Part shown: positions 44,987 through 54,009 of the stretch, piece by piece
Layout of the letters: every line of letters begins with the position of its first letter
How positions within the stretch are numbered: the stretch's first letter is position 1
Source: Pacificibacter marinus
Lineage (GTDB): Bacteria; Pseudomonadota; Alphaproteobacteria; Rhodobacterales; Rhodobacteraceae
Length of the DNA: 64,000 nt
NCBI RefSeq assembly: GCF_900109555.1
Contig: NZ_FNZV01000005.1
Coordinates: 62,001-126,000 of the forward strand
Direction: 5' to 3'
Notes under the pieces: generated by a model
Told to the model about the DNA's origin: nothing
Databases searched by the model: none
The model's input: only the letters and a program-made list of their open reading frames with translations
Made by a program: the position numbers and the translations under genes

Positions 44987-45889
44987 TTGAGCAGTTGGAT
45001 CATCTCACTTGAAGGAACAGAACTGGGCCATCATTTGGCTTTGGTTCTTGCCATTTCTGCCGCCATTTTGCATGCGTTTTTCGGCGCATTGCAAAAAGGA
45101 CGTCACGATCCGTGGCTGTCACGCGGGGCGATGGATTTTTTCTATGGCCTGATTGCGGCGCCTTTCGCATTGTTTGTGGTGCCATGGCCCGAACCACACA
45201 TGTGGGTGATTTTCGCGGGTATGTTTGTAATCCACACCGCTTACAAAGTCGCCCAAGGCTATACCTATTCAAAAGGCGCATACACGGTCGTCTATCCTGT
45301 GGTACGAGGCACTGGGCCATTGTTCACCGTGATCGGTGCGGGGATCGTTTTTGGTGAACATTTCTCTGGCGTCCAGTGGCTTGGCGTTGGCGTTTTGGTG
45401 TCGGGCATTTTTGGTTTGGCGGTGTACAATCTGCGCACCATCACCGTGGGCCGCGAGACCATGGTACCCGCTTTAATGTTGGCGATTTTAACGGGCGGAT
45501 TTGTGGCGCTTTACACGACCTATGACGCTTACGGAATTCGTGCGACCGCCGATCCGTTTACGTTTTTGGCATGGTTCTTTTTCATTGACGGTTTTGTGAT
45601 GCCTATTGCCGCGTTCGTGCGCTACAGGGCGATGCCCCAAAAGCCCGATCTTATTCCATTGATGAAACGTGGATTCTTGGGCGGTATAATCGCATATTTT
45701 TCATTTGGTTTCATCATGTTGGCGACCAGACTTGATAATGTTGGTGAGGCGGCAGTGTTGCGTGAAACATCGACTGTCTTTGCCGCTTTGATTGGCTGGT
45801 TGGTGTTGAAAGAAAAGGTAGGGCCACGTCGCTTGGCGCTCATGGCTTTGATCGCTCTTGGTGCTGTGATAGTGGAAATGGGCGGATAA
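44987..45889 (+). CDS. EamA/DMT-superfamily transporter with TTG start
   Basis: A 300-residue membrane protein with about ten hydrophobic segments. An EamA-like pattern is seen in VYPVVRGTGPLFTVIGAGIVFGEHFSGVQWLGVGVLVSGI and again in the C-terminal VGEAAVLRETSTVFAALIGWLVLKEKVGPRRLALMALIALGAV. The frame has no ATG before the first membrane helix. The best start is TTG at 44987 (ttg-agc-agt), 11 bases after the preceding gene, with an AAAGGG just upstream. Substrate unknown. It is part of an ftsY-hypothetical-transporter-yciB run. Confidence 0.85.
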   Translation: MSSWIISLEGTELGHHLALVLAISAAILHAFFGALQKGRHDPWLSRGAMDFFYGLIAAPFALFVVPWPEPHMWVIFAGMFVIHTAYKVAQGYTYSKGAYTVVYPVVRGTGPLFTVIGAGIVFGEHFSGVQWLGVGVLVSGIFGLAVYNLRTITVGRETMVPALMLAILTGGFVALYTTYDAYGIRATADPFTFLAWFFFIDGFVMPIAAFVRYRAMPQKPDLIPLMKRGFLGGIIAYFSFGFIMLATRLDNVGEAAVLRETSTVFAALIGWLVLKEKVGPRRLALMALIALGAVIVEMGG

Positions 45890-45904
45890 GGTGAAGGACC
45901 GGAC

Positions 45905-46516
45905 ATGTCAGAAAAAAACGTGAAGCCATGGGTGAAAATGACGCTTGAAATGGGGCCTATCTTGGCGTTTTTCATTGGCTTTGTTTTGCTCAAAGATCGT
46001 GAATTTGTCGTCGGAGGGCAAACCTATACAGGGTTCGTCGCCATGACAGCTTTGTTCATTCCGTTGCTGGCCGCGTCGACGTTTGCTTTGTGGCGTCTCA
46101 CTGGCAAATTGTCCGCGATGCAGATCATGACCCTGGTTTTGGTAACTGTCTTTGGCGGGCTGACGATTTTCCTGAACGATGAGCGGTTTTTCAAAATGAA
46201 ACCGACAATGATCTACACATTGTTTGCGGGGATTTTAGGATTTGGCTTGCTGCGCGGGCACAGCTATCTGCGCGTGGTGATGGGGGAAATGATGCCCATG
46301 GACCATACTGGTTGGATGAAGCTGACATTGCGGGTCACCTTGCTTTTTGTCGGGATGGCGATTGCCAACGAATTGATCTGGCGCAGTATGTCGACCGAGA
46401 CTTGGGTGAAGTTCAAAACCTTTGGATTGCCGCTTGTGATGTTCGGCTTTTTCATGTCGCAATCAGGCTTGCTGGCGCGTCATGCCACCCAGCCTGAAAA
46501 CGATGACCCTCTTTAA
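45905..46516 (+). CDS. yciB: Inner membrane-spanning protein YciB (septation protein A)
   Basis: A 203-residue protein with about five membrane helices and the YciB/IspZ hallmarks: LEMGPILAFFIGFV, FGGLTIFLNDERFFKMKPTMIYTLFAG, and LTLRVTLLFVGMAIANELIWRSMSTETWVKFKTFG. It is linked to cell envelope and septum biogenesis. It starts 15 bases after the DMT transporter and ends the run that begins at ftsY. Confidence 0.95.
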   Translation: MSEKNVKPWVKMTLEMGPILAFFIGFVLLKDREFVVGGQTYTGFVAMTALFIPLLAASTFALWRLTGKLSAMQIMTLVLVTVFGGLTIFLNDERFFKMKPTMIYTLFAGILGFGLLRGHSYLRVVMGEMMPMDHTGWMKLTLRVTLLFVGMAIANELIWRSMSTETWVKFKTFGLPLVMFGFFMSQSGLLARHATQPENDDPL

Positions 46517-46532
46517 AACCCTGCGAACGGTA

Positions 46533-47660
46533 TTAAAGTCCGGCAAAGGTATAAGGCAGATAGGCGATAGCCAACGCGGCTTTTCCGGTCAGGTTTGCGC
46601 CCTCAATTAGCAAATCTTGACCCGGAGATCCGGCGATAATGCGTTCCGTCAAGACGCCTGAATTGATCATTTGCAACAGCGCGGGCGAGGACGCATAGGT
46701 GTCGTGTTTGAGAAAATCACGCGATGCAACGTCGGTCACATCAATGACCAATACACCCAATCGCCGCAAATCTTCGATGTTTTGCGTGTTGCCGACGCGC
46801 GGGTGGCCTCCGGTTAAAACAGACGAAAGGCGCAGCGCGCGATCTTTGTCCGAGGCCAAAACAGCGACAAAAAAGGACTCAATATCCAGATCAGACATCT
46901 GACTGCGAAACACGTCGACATCAATGTCGGGTTGCGCCAAAACTAGCCCATCCAAACGCGACAAGGTGGGGGTGTCCCCCTCTAACGACAGTCGCTTAAG
47001 GGCTTCCATCGCTAACAATCCGCCCATGGAGTGCGCGAGTATAGTGATTTTGCGTGCTTGTGTGCGCGCAAGTGTGGCCAATGTATCGGCCAAAGCTGAG
47101 CGTGCAAATAGAGCACTGTCACGGTCGTAGGCGTAGCGCGAAATGCGTCCAGCCGAGGGCCAGCTGAACAAAACCAAAGGCATGTCCAGTCCGAAATCCG
47201 TAGAAATCTGCGCTGCACGAAACACGGCGGCGGGGTAGGACACGTTGTAACCATGCACAAAGACCAAAAGATTGCCGTTGTTGCCCGGCGCTGTGCTGAT
47301 ATTGGCGTTTATGTCCGATATGAAATCGCTGGGCTTATCAAACTGCTCTGTGCGGGCCACATAAAACTCGCGCTCAGGATCGAGACTGCGCTTGGGAAAG
47401 GAAAATGACCCAGGTTTACGCTTTGACGGAATTGAAATGTCGTAGCTCATAAACGTGACATCGTCGGTGCGTCCCTCGATAAATTGCACTTGGGGATCAG
47501 GCACCATGGTGCGATTGGTCGCGACCAAGACAGAGCGCGTGTTCGGTTCGCCAACAAAAGGAGCGGTCAACAATTTGGGCGGAGCAGCGCAGGCCGAAAG
47601 CCCCGTTGCCCCGAGTCCTAAAAGCCCCAAGGACACATCGCGCCGTGTGAGTACCGTCAT
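46533..47660 (-). CDS. DUF900-type alpha/beta hydrolase, exported lipoprotein
   Basis: A 375-residue exported hydrolase. The N-terminus combines a twin-arginine motif (TRRDVSLGLLGLG) with a lipobox (LSAC near residue 24), so it is probably a Tat-exported lipoprotein. The fold has the DUF900 features: LVFVHGYNVSYPAAVFRAAQI, LFSWPSAG and the nucleophile elbow AHSMGG. A later acid/His pair is expected in LASDKDRALRLSSVLTGGH. Substrate unknown. It is cotranscribed with a truncated GST gene upstream, with a second alpha/beta hydrolase beyond that. Confidence 0.82.
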   Translation of the reverse strand: MTVLTRRDVSLGLLGLGATGLSACAAPPKLLTAPFVGEPNTRSVLVATNRTMVPDPQVQFIEGRTDDVTFMSYDISIPSKRKPGSFSFPKRSLDPEREFYVARTEQFDKPSDFISDINANISTAPGNNGNLLVFVHGYNVSYPAAVFRAAQISTDFGLDMPLVLFSWPSAGRISRYAYDRDSALFARSALADTLATLARTQARKITILAHSMGGLLAMEALKRLSLEGDTPTLSRLDGLVLAQPDIDVDVFRSQMSDLDIESFFVAVLASDKDRALRLSSVLTGGHPRVGNTQNIEDLRRLGVLVIDVTDVASRDFLKHDTYASSPALLQMINSGVLTERIIAGSPGQDLLIEGANLTGKAALAIAYLPYTFAGL

Positions 47661-47686
47661 TGTTTGAGCGTCCTTGTCATCAAATA

Positions 47687-48172
47687 TTATGGCTTTCGGC
47701 CAAACATGTTCTTTTGGGCGTCTTTGTCTTTTGTTGTATCTGTACGTCGGTCTGATCCCAAGGCACGGCCTTTTATGATTGCAGGGCGCGCGCCAACTGT
47801 ATCGAGCCAGCGGGCCATATGAGGTTTGTCATCCAACGTTTGTTGTTGACCATCCCACAAGCTTGCCCAACCCCAAATTGACATATCAGCAATTGAATAA
47901 AAATCACCAGCGACAAATTCAGTTTTGGCAAGTTGGCGATCCAAAACGCCGTAAAGCCGCGCAGTTTCGTCGCGGTAACGGTCTTTGGCGTAGGGCAAAT
48001 CTTGAGGCGGGTCCATGGCAGGGGCTATTTTCAAAAACTCAGGTGCAAACTGATCGCCTGCGCCGATGTTGATGTAATGTGTGATGTAAGGTTGGTCCAA
48101 CTCTTCGAGCATGATTGACACTTTCCAACCGTTTGGTGTGGGCCAATAATATAAATCAATGGGTTTGGACAT
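47687..48172 (-). pseudogene. Glutathione S-transferase with large internal deletion
   Basis: A 161-residue frame with both ends of a YfcG/Ure2-like glutathione transferase (usually about 205-230 residues). The N-terminus reads IDLYYWPTPNGWKVSIMLEEL and the C-terminal half resumes with LPYAKDRYRDETARLYGVLDRQLAK and ends KGRALG. Between residues about 51 and 59 the sequence passes directly from FLKIAP to a short novel linker. The segment carrying the cis-Pro and glutathione-binding Glu-Ser motif is missing, about 65 residues by comparison from memory. The reading frame is kept, so a protein may be made, but catalysis is unlikely. Confidence 0.75.
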
Positions 48173-48196
48173 AAACGGAAGCTGCCTCCTTTTACG

Positions 48197-49132
48197 TCAG
48201 AATGTCGCCTTTCGTGCAAATGGCAAGGAAATATGCGTTTCGGGCCATTTGAAAAGACGGGACCAACGTGGGCTCGACACTTGCGGTATTTGGGTTTGCA
48301 GCATCTCAAATGGCAAGCTGTCGGGCGCTCGGATCAAGGCTGTGTAAAAGGCAAAGGCACCGGGTCTGACATAGGCGGACCAGTGACAAATACGTCGGCT
48401 TGGCGCGGCAATGCGAAACCCAAGATGGCGCAGATTGTTCAGGCAATCATCGTGGTCGATTTGAATATCAACCCAATTGTGCGCCGCTCCATTCAGGCCC
48501 ATGCCCAAAGCGACGTCGTGCTTTTCAGGCGCGCGCACAAGAGTTTCCAAAAGAGCATCAAACAAATCATTTTCACGTGACGTTATATTGACCACATCGG
48601 CGGTTTGTCCCGCTGGACTTGCCAAAGCCTGCATAGCTGAGCTGCGAAAATCGGCGGCGGCCAGCAAAATGGCACGGCGCACCGATTTTTCTTTTGAAAC
48701 GGCCATTGCGCGCAGGGCGACACGTGCGCCCAACGAATGCCCAACCAAGTGCACGGGGCGGTCAATAAATGCGATCAATTTTGCAACGATGTCGCCAGCG
48801 TCGCGCGCCGCGGTAAACGCCTGCCAGATAGAGCCGCGCGCGGTCCAACCCAAAGCGATGCACAGGCCCTCATTGTGCAACCCGCGTCCAAACCCCAAAT
48901 GACGCGGCCAACTCATGGCTTTCCAGCAGGATTTCGTTGGATCAAGCGCCAAAATATGACGATGGGGCGAAAAGGATTTGTGTTGTGGTGAAAATTTATA
49001 CCCGTGGATACAAATGACAACGGGGGCATCTTTTGGAAGAGATTTCAGTTGATCTGTCAGGGCCTGATATGCGCAGCCTCCCCCTTCAAGTTCGGGGTGA
49101 CCATCGACCAAATTCAAGCTCAGCAAAGGCAT
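48197..49132 (-). CDS. Alpha/beta-fold hydrolase
   Basis: About 311 residues from the ATG at 49132 (MPLLSLNLVDG), which has AAGGA eight bases upstream; an in-frame ATG at 49261 would add 43 residues. The hydrolase core is clear: VVICIHGYKFSPQ, then LVGHSLGARVALRAM with the nucleophile Ser, and a downstream GAAHNWVDIQIDHDD segment with a possible catalytic His. Resembles alphaproteobacterial alpha/beta hydrolases related to DUF900. Substrate unknown. Divergent from the SAM-II/metZ unit. Confidence 0.78.
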   Translation of the reverse strand: MPLLSLNLVDGHPELEGGGCAYQALTDQLKSLPKDAPVVICIHGYKFSPQHKSFSPHRHILALDPTKSCWKAMSWPRHLGFGRGLHNEGLCIALGWTARGSIWQAFTAARDAGDIVAKLIAFIDRPVHLVGHSLGARVALRAMAVSKEKSVRRAILLAAADFRSSAMQALASPAGQTADVVNITSRENDLFDALLETLVRAPEKHDVALGMGLNGAAHNWVDIQIDHDDCLNNLRHLGFRIAAPSRRICHWSAYVRPGAFAFYTALIRAPDSLPFEMLQTQIPQVSSPRWSRLFKWPETHISLPFARKATF

Positions 49133-49343
49133 AGGCGCAATCCTTGAGTGGCGCGCCAGAACGATTGCTTTGGAACAGATGTCCAAAGGCAGCCCCGCTG
49201 GGCGTGTCATATATTGATTTGAGATTGGGTTAAACATGCTCCAAATCCGTGAAGGATTCATTACAAAGGCGTAACGTTGCTCGGATTTTAGTTATTTTTG
49301 CCGCGTGCTGTGGATGGTTTTTGCACAGTTCGGCCCGCAGATG

Positions 49344-49372
49344 TTGACAGTGGGGCGGCTCAAAGCTACCAA
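49344..49372 (+). promoter_or_regulatory. Candidate metZ promoter
   Basis: TTGACA at 49344-49349 and TACCAA at 49367-49372 are separated by a 17-base spacer. Transcription would begin around 49379, immediately before the SAM-II riboswitch, which is where such a leader should start. The -35 is consensus and the -10 is weak. Confidence 0.6.
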
Positions 49373-49380
49373 ACTGGCAA

Positions 49381-49460
49381 TGCGTGGCGATTTGTTTACC
49401 GGATTGCGGGCCACGTTGGGCGTGTGAAAATGCGCCTGTTCAACAAACCGCTAAAGAGGT
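49381..49460 (+). ncRNA. SAM-II riboswitch
   Basis: The leader matches the SAM-II pseudoknot. P1 is CGTGGC (49383-49388) paired with GCCACG (49410-49415). Between the arms lie the conserved ATTTG, CCGGATTGCGGG stretch. The 3' part has the conserved AACCGCTAAAGAGG needed for the pseudoknot. The L3 region between them (49416-49440) holds an extra GGCG/CGCC hairpin, a length variant of the class. SAM-II controls methionine synthesis genes in alphaproteobacteria. Here it precedes metZ. Confidence 0.9.
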
Positions 49461-49483
49461 CAAGACGAGACGCAATATTGTGA

Positions 49484-49535
49484 CCCCCGCTCTTGATCGC
49501 ACTGCTGGCCCAGTGGATCACCACGGGGGTTTTTT
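49484..49535 (+). terminator. Intrinsic terminator between SAM-II and metZ
   Basis: A long hairpin is built from CCCCCG/CGGGGG, TGATC/GATCA and CACTG/CAGTG pairings, followed by a T6 run. It ends about 20 bases before the metZ ATG, and a GAAAGG ribosome-binding site follows it. Its 3' arm (ATCACCACG, 49517-49525) can also pair with the riboswitch P1 5' arm, as described in the findings. Confidence 0.88.
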
Positions 49536-49555
49536 ATTGATGGAAAGGTGCCGAT

Positions 49556-50740
49556 ATGGGCAAGACTGATTGGAAATTGCGCACGAAACTGGTGCATGAT
49601 GGCTCGCGCCGCTCGCAATATGGCGAAGTGTCTGAAGCGATGTTTTTGACCCAAGGGTTCGTCTATGAGACAGCCGAAGCCGCAGAGCAACGCTTTATCG
49701 AGATTGGCTCGGATGAGTTCATCTACGCCCGCTACGGCAATCCAACCACGCGCATGTTCGAAGATCGCATGGCATCTATCTTGGGCTTTGAAGATGCCTT
49801 TGCCTGTGCTTCTGGCATGGCGGCGGTGAACGGCGCTTTGATGTCTTTGCTCAAAGCGGGCGATCACGTTGTGTCGTCTCGAGCTTTGTTCGGTTCATGT
49901 CTGTACATTTTAGAAGACGTGCTGGGGCGTTTCGGTGTTGAGATCACTTTGGTCGATGGCACTGATCTCGCAGCATGGGATGCAGCCATTCGCGATGACA
50001 CGGCTTTGGTCTTTTTGGAAAGCATTTCCAACCCGACTTTGGAAGTGATCGACCTGAAACATGTGTGTGATGTGGCTCATGCCAAAGGCGCGCTTGTGGT
50101 GGTCGACGATGCCATGGCAACGCCGATCTTTTCATACGCACAGGCTTGTGGCGCTGATTTGGCGGTGATTTCAACCACCAAACATGTGGACGGGCAGGGG
50201 CGCGTTTTGGGCGGCATCATTGCTGGGACACGTGATGTGATCCGCGGCCCAGTTGAGGCTTATATGAAACATTCAGGTGGCGCGATGAGCCCGTTTCACG
50301 CATGGGTCCAATTGAAATCACTCGAAACGCTTGATTTGCGTGTGCGCCAACAATCCGGCACGGCTTTGGCAATTTGTGAGGTACTCGACGGTCATCCAAA
50401 ACTCAACGCTGTACGTTTTCCAACGCATGTGGCGCATCCGCAATATGAGTTGGCTAAATCCCAAGGCGAAAGTGCTGGAACGGTTTTGACCATTGATGTC
50501 AAAGGCGGCAAGGACGCGTGTTTCAAATTCTTAAATGCTTTGGATATCTTCACGATTTCAAATAACTTCGCCGATGCGAAATCTATCGCGACACACCCCG
50601 CCACAACAACCCACGCACGTTTGCCGCAAGAGCAAAAAGACACGCTTGGCATCACGCCTGGCTTGGTGCGCTTGTCAGCGGGTTTGGAAGACGCGGGCGA
50701 TTTGATCGCTGACTTGTTGGCGGCGCTTGAGACTGTTTAA
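49556..50740 (+). CDS. metZ: O-succinylhomoserine sulfhydrylase
   Basis: A 394-residue PLP enzyme of the Cys/Met metabolism family. Motifs: RYGNPTTRMFE, CASGMAAVNGALM, VVDDAMATPIF with the PLP-pyridine Asp, and STTKHVDGQGRVLGG with the Schiff-base Lys. The C-terminal end (TTTHARLPQEQKDTLGITPGLVRLSAGLEDAGDL) is typical. It makes homocysteine directly from O-succinylhomoserine and sulfide. Expression should be off when SAM is plentiful through the SAM-II leader. Confidence 0.95.
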   Translation: MGKTDWKLRTKLVHDGSRRSQYGEVSEAMFLTQGFVYETAEAAEQRFIEIGSDEFIYARYGNPTTRMFEDRMASILGFEDAFACASGMAAVNGALMSLLKAGDHVVSSRALFGSCLYILEDVLGRFGVEITLVDGTDLAAWDAAIRDDTALVFLESISNPTLEVIDLKHVCDVAHAKGALVVVDDAMATPIFSYAQACGADLAVISTTKHVDGQGRVLGGIIAGTRDVIRGPVEAYMKHSGGAMSPFHAWVQLKSLETLDLRVRQQSGTALAICEVLDGHPKLNAVRFPTHVAHPQYELAKSQGESAGTVLTIDVKGGKDACFKFLNALDIFTISNNFADAKSIATHPATTTHARLPQEQKDTLGITPGLVRLSAGLEDAGDLIADLLAALETV

Positions 50741-50839
50741 CCAATTGGTGCGACGTATGATCTAAGCTGTGACCCCAATCATACCCTTGGTATATAGATG
50801 CCAAAGGGCTATATCTGGATTGATAGGTTTAGGAACACC

Positions 50840-51946
50840 ATGACAATGCACCAAGCCAACGTGGATACAGACGCGAAACGCAGTGACGCCAAAGCTGCCC
50901 TTGATGTTTTACGCGCTTGGGCGCGCACAGCGACGCCCACGGAAGTGGCCGAACTTGACCCTGCGATTTCGCGGCTTTTGCCCGAAGCGCAGGATCTGGC
51001 CAATTACCCAGCGCTGCGCCGCGCTTACCCTGAAGAATTCACGGTGGACGAGGCCTATCGTGATACGTTGCCCGATTTGCAAAACGGTCCTGAAAGTCTG
51101 ATCAAAGGCGCCAAACAGCACATTCAGCATGTGGGGATTTCCAATTTCCGCCTGCCGATCCAGTTTCACACCCGTGATGATGGTGATTTGACGCTTGAGA
51201 CATCTGTGACAGGCACTGTGTCGCTTGAGGCCGAGAAAAAGGGCATCAACATGTCCCGTATCATGCGGTCTTATTACAAGCACGCCGAACGGACTTTTTC
51301 GTTTGAAGTGATTGAAGCGGCTTTGGACGATTACATGTCTGATCTCGATAGCTTTGATGCGCGCATTCAAATGCGGTTTTCGTTCCCGATGAAAGTGCCT
51401 TCTTTGCGCTCAGGTCTGCTGGGCTATCAATATTATGACATCGCGCTGGAATTGGTGGAGCGTGCAGGTGTGCGCACAAAGATCATGCATTTGGATTATG
51501 TTTACAGTTCAACGTGTCCTTGTTCGTTGGAACTGTCTGAGCATGCCCGCACCACGCGACAACAATTGGCGACACCGCATTCGCAGCGTTCTGTTGCGCG
51601 TATTTCGATTGAGATTTTGCAGGATCAAAGCTGTCTTTGGTTCGAAGACCTTATCGATCTGTGCCGCGCAGCCGTGGCGACCGAAACCCAAGTCATGGTG
51701 AAACGCGAAGACGAACAAGCCTTTGCGGAATTAAACGCGGCCAACCCGATTTTTGTCGAAGATGCCGCGCGTCTGTTTTGTGAAGTTTTGCAAAACGACG
51801 TACGCATTGGTGATTTTCGTATCATTGCGTCGCACCAAGAAAGCCTGCATTCCCATGATGCGGTGTCTGTCCTGACCGAGGGTGATACCTTTGCCAGTGA
51901 CAGTCTTGATCCCAAACTGTTCAGCACGCTCATTCACGTAGGGTAA
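50840..51946 (+). CDS. folE2: GTP cyclohydrolase I type IB (FolE2)
   Basis: A 368-residue enzyme producing dihydroneopterin triphosphate for folate. The family motifs are visible: GISNFRLPI, FEAALDDY-like region, PSLRSGLLGYQYYDI, and the metal site in STCPCSLELSEH, with the Cys of CPC as ligand and a downstream conserved NDVRIGDFRIIASHQESLHSHDAVS. FolE2 can use manganese or other metals in place of zinc. The ATG at 50840 has an AGGA site six bases upstream, and a GTP cyclohydrolase of type IA is not in the window. It follows metZ by about 100 bases. Confidence 0.95.
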   Translation: MTMHQANVDTDAKRSDAKAALDVLRAWARTATPTEVAELDPAISRLLPEAQDLANYPALRRAYPEEFTVDEAYRDTLPDLQNGPESLIKGAKQHIQHVGISNFRLPIQFHTRDDGDLTLETSVTGTVSLEAEKKGINMSRIMRSYYKHAERTFSFEVIEAALDDYMSDLDSFDARIQMRFSFPMKVPSLRSGLLGYQYYDIALELVERAGVRTKIMHLDYVYSSTCPCSLELSEHARTTRQQLATPHSQRSVARISIEILQDQSCLWFEDLIDLCRAAVATETQVMVKREDEQAFAELNAANPIFVEDAARLFCEVLQNDVRIGDFRIIASHQESLHSHDAVSVLTEGDTFASDSLDPKLFSTLIHVG

Positions 51947-52028
51947 GACCCCATAGGTTTTGCGCGGCGTGATGTCGCGGCTCACCGTATTGTGATCAGC
52001 ACTGTTCCCCTTAGAGGCAGCAGACGCT

Positions 52029-52406
52029 ATGAGATGCGTGATGATGCGCATTATACACATATTGCTATTTTTGGGCGTGGCCTCTGGTTTGATCGTACCC
52101 AAATCCACAGTTTTGCTTGCAGAGCTGGGGATCATTAGTGGTGAAGTGATCGTGATTTGTACCGGCAAAGGGTTGCAAAAAATCACGCTTGATGCCGATG
52201 GGAATCCTGTCGAAGTGTCAATGGAAACAGACCCTTGCGCGCTCACGCATATCTCGGATGGCCCCGCCACTGTGCTGGCGGCTTTGCCCTATCCGTCTTT
52301 CACTGAACTTGCCGATTATCCGCGCCCGCATGAGGTGCATGGTCTAATGGTGGCGTTTTCGACCCAGTTTGCCCGCGCGCCGCCGTACCGTTTGAATCTG
52401 ATTTAA
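52029..52406 (+). CDS. Small secreted protein, DUF2946-like
   Basis: A 125-residue protein with an N-terminal hydrophobic signal or anchor (MMRIIHILLFLGVASGLIV). It contains VIVICTGKGLQKITLDADGNPVEVSMETDPCALTH, reminiscent of the DUF2946 proteins found beside copper or TonB-linked PepSY genes. The Cys pair in ICTG...DPC is the striking feature. The assignment is tentative. It is followed by a PepSY membrane protein on the same strand after about 90 bases. Confidence 0.6.
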   Translation: MRCVMMRIIHILLFLGVASGLIVPKSTVLLAELGIISGEVIVICTGKGLQKITLDADGNPVEVSMETDPCALTHISDGPATVLAALPYPSFTELADYPRPHEVHGLMVAFSTQFARAPPYRLNLI

Positions 52407-52494
52407 CACGTATCTCAAATTCAAACTGACCATGACACTGTAGGACGCCGCACATAGCGCGCGCCGCATCGCATGGGTATTCGGAGACATTTCA

Positions 52495-53904
52495 ATGGTC
52501 GCACTCGATCAAAACGCTGGGCAATCAGGCGCAGGTTCATCCCAAGACGACACCGCAAGCTTTGCTAAATTTTACCGCGCTGCATGGCGGTGGCACTTTT
52601 ACGCGGGGTTTTACGTGATCCCGTTTTTCATAATGCTGGCCACGACGGGCATGATGATGATGTGGATTGCATTCATTGATGGGCGTGACGGGGAACGCAC
52701 AGCAGTTGTGCCGCAAGACGCCCCCATCGCGCTGTCACTGCAGGCCAAAACCGCTTTGGCGCAGTATCCACAAGGCACACTTGAGGCTTATACAGCGCCG
52801 CGCGCCCCCGATTTGGCCGCATTGTTTCGGGTGGACACCACAGACGGCGCGATGATGGTCGTGCTTGATCCCTACACGGGCGAAGTGATCGAAAGCTTTG
52901 CACGTCGCTCAGGGCTATACGATTTGATGGACAACACTCACGGCACGATTTTGCTGGGGGTCACAGGGGACCGGATGATCGAAATAGCCGCGTCGTTGGG
53001 CTTGATCCTTATCGCAACGGGTGTGTTCATGTGGTGGCCACGGAACACGTCGACGGGGTCTGTTTTAAAGCCCAACTTGGCCGCGCGCGGGCGCAGTCTT
53101 TGGAAAAACCTACACTCAGTTGTGGGGTTTTGGAGCGCAGCGATGCTACTGGTGTTTCTCATCTCGGGCCTGTCATGGGCCGGTGTTTGGGGTGAGAAAA
53201 TTGTACAGGCGTGGTCGAGTTTTCCAGCTGAAAAATGGGGTGCGCCGTTGTCTGATGTGACGCATGGTTCGATGAACAATGGCCCTAAAGAGGTGCCTTG
53301 GATACTTGAACAAACGCCTATGCCTGCCTCAGGGTCTTTGGCTGGGCGTGAGGGTTTGAAAGACGGTGTGCCTGTGACGTTGGACAGCATCGATGCCTTG
53401 GCGCGCGTGATCGGTTTCGATGCGCGCTATCAGTTGAATTTCCCCAAGGGCGACACTGGTGTTTGGACCATGAGCCGCGATTCAATGAACACGGATAGTG
53501 CCAATCCGATGTCGGATCGCACGGTGCATGTGGATCGCTATTCGGGCAAAATTTTAGCAGATGTGAAATATGAAGACTATTCGCTTATGGGCAAAGCCAT
53601 GGCTGTTGGGATCGCGTTTCATATGGGCACGGTTGGCTTGCCTATCGTGTTGTTGAACACGGTGTTCTGCCTGTCGATCCTGTTTTTGTGCATCTCAGGC
53701 GTGGTGATGTGGCTCAAGCGTCGCCCTGCTGGGCAAAAGGGGCTCGTGCCGCCCCCAGCGCCGCGTGATATGCCCGTGTGGAAGGGGGCTGTCGTTCTTG
53801 CGCTTTTGTTGTGTCTGGCCTTTCCCATGGCTGGTGTGGCTGTGATCTTTGCGCTTGCTGTTGATCTGTTGTTCGTGTTGCGCCGCCCGCGTACACGGGC
53901 ATAA
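52495..53904 (+). CDS. PepSY-domain transmembrane protein
   Basis: A 469-residue membrane protein of the PepSY-associated TM family: FYRAAWRWHFYAGFYVIPFFIMLATTGMMMMWIAFIDG at the N-terminus, then YTGEVIESFARRSGLYDLMDNTHGTILLGVTGDRMIEIAASLGLILIATGVFMWWPR, and a C-terminal pair of helices. Conserved His residues in the membrane (RWHFYAGF, NTHGTILLG, FHMGTVG) suggest heme or metal contact. Relatives sit in siderophore or copper uptake loci and may reduce the metal. With the DUF2946-like gene upstream this is probably a two-gene unit; no TonB receptor is seen. Confidence 0.85.
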   Translation: MVALDQNAGQSGAGSSQDDTASFAKFYRAAWRWHFYAGFYVIPFFIMLATTGMMMMWIAFIDGRDGERTAVVPQDAPIALSLQAKTALAQYPQGTLEAYTAPRAPDLAALFRVDTTDGAMMVVLDPYTGEVIESFARRSGLYDLMDNTHGTILLGVTGDRMIEIAASLGLILIATGVFMWWPRNTSTGSVLKPNLAARGRSLWKNLHSVVGFWSAAMLLVFLISGLSWAGVWGEKIVQAWSSFPAEKWGAPLSDVTHGSMNNGPKEVPWILEQTPMPASGSLAGREGLKDGVPVTLDSIDALARVIGFDARYQLNFPKGDTGVWTMSRDSMNTDSANPMSDRTVHVDRYSGKILADVKYEDYSLMGKAMAVGIAFHMGTVGLPIVLLNTVFCLSILFLCISGVVMWLKRRPAGQKGLVPPPAPRDMPVWKGAVVLALLLCLAFPMAGVAVIFALAVDLLFVLRRPRTRA

Positions 53905-54009
53905 AGACACCCAAATGACTTAAAACCCTCAGAGGGGCATACAGATTTGTGTGCCCCTTTGACAACTCACATCTTGACTTGCGCGCGTTGCAGCGCCAAG
54001 CCTTGCCAA

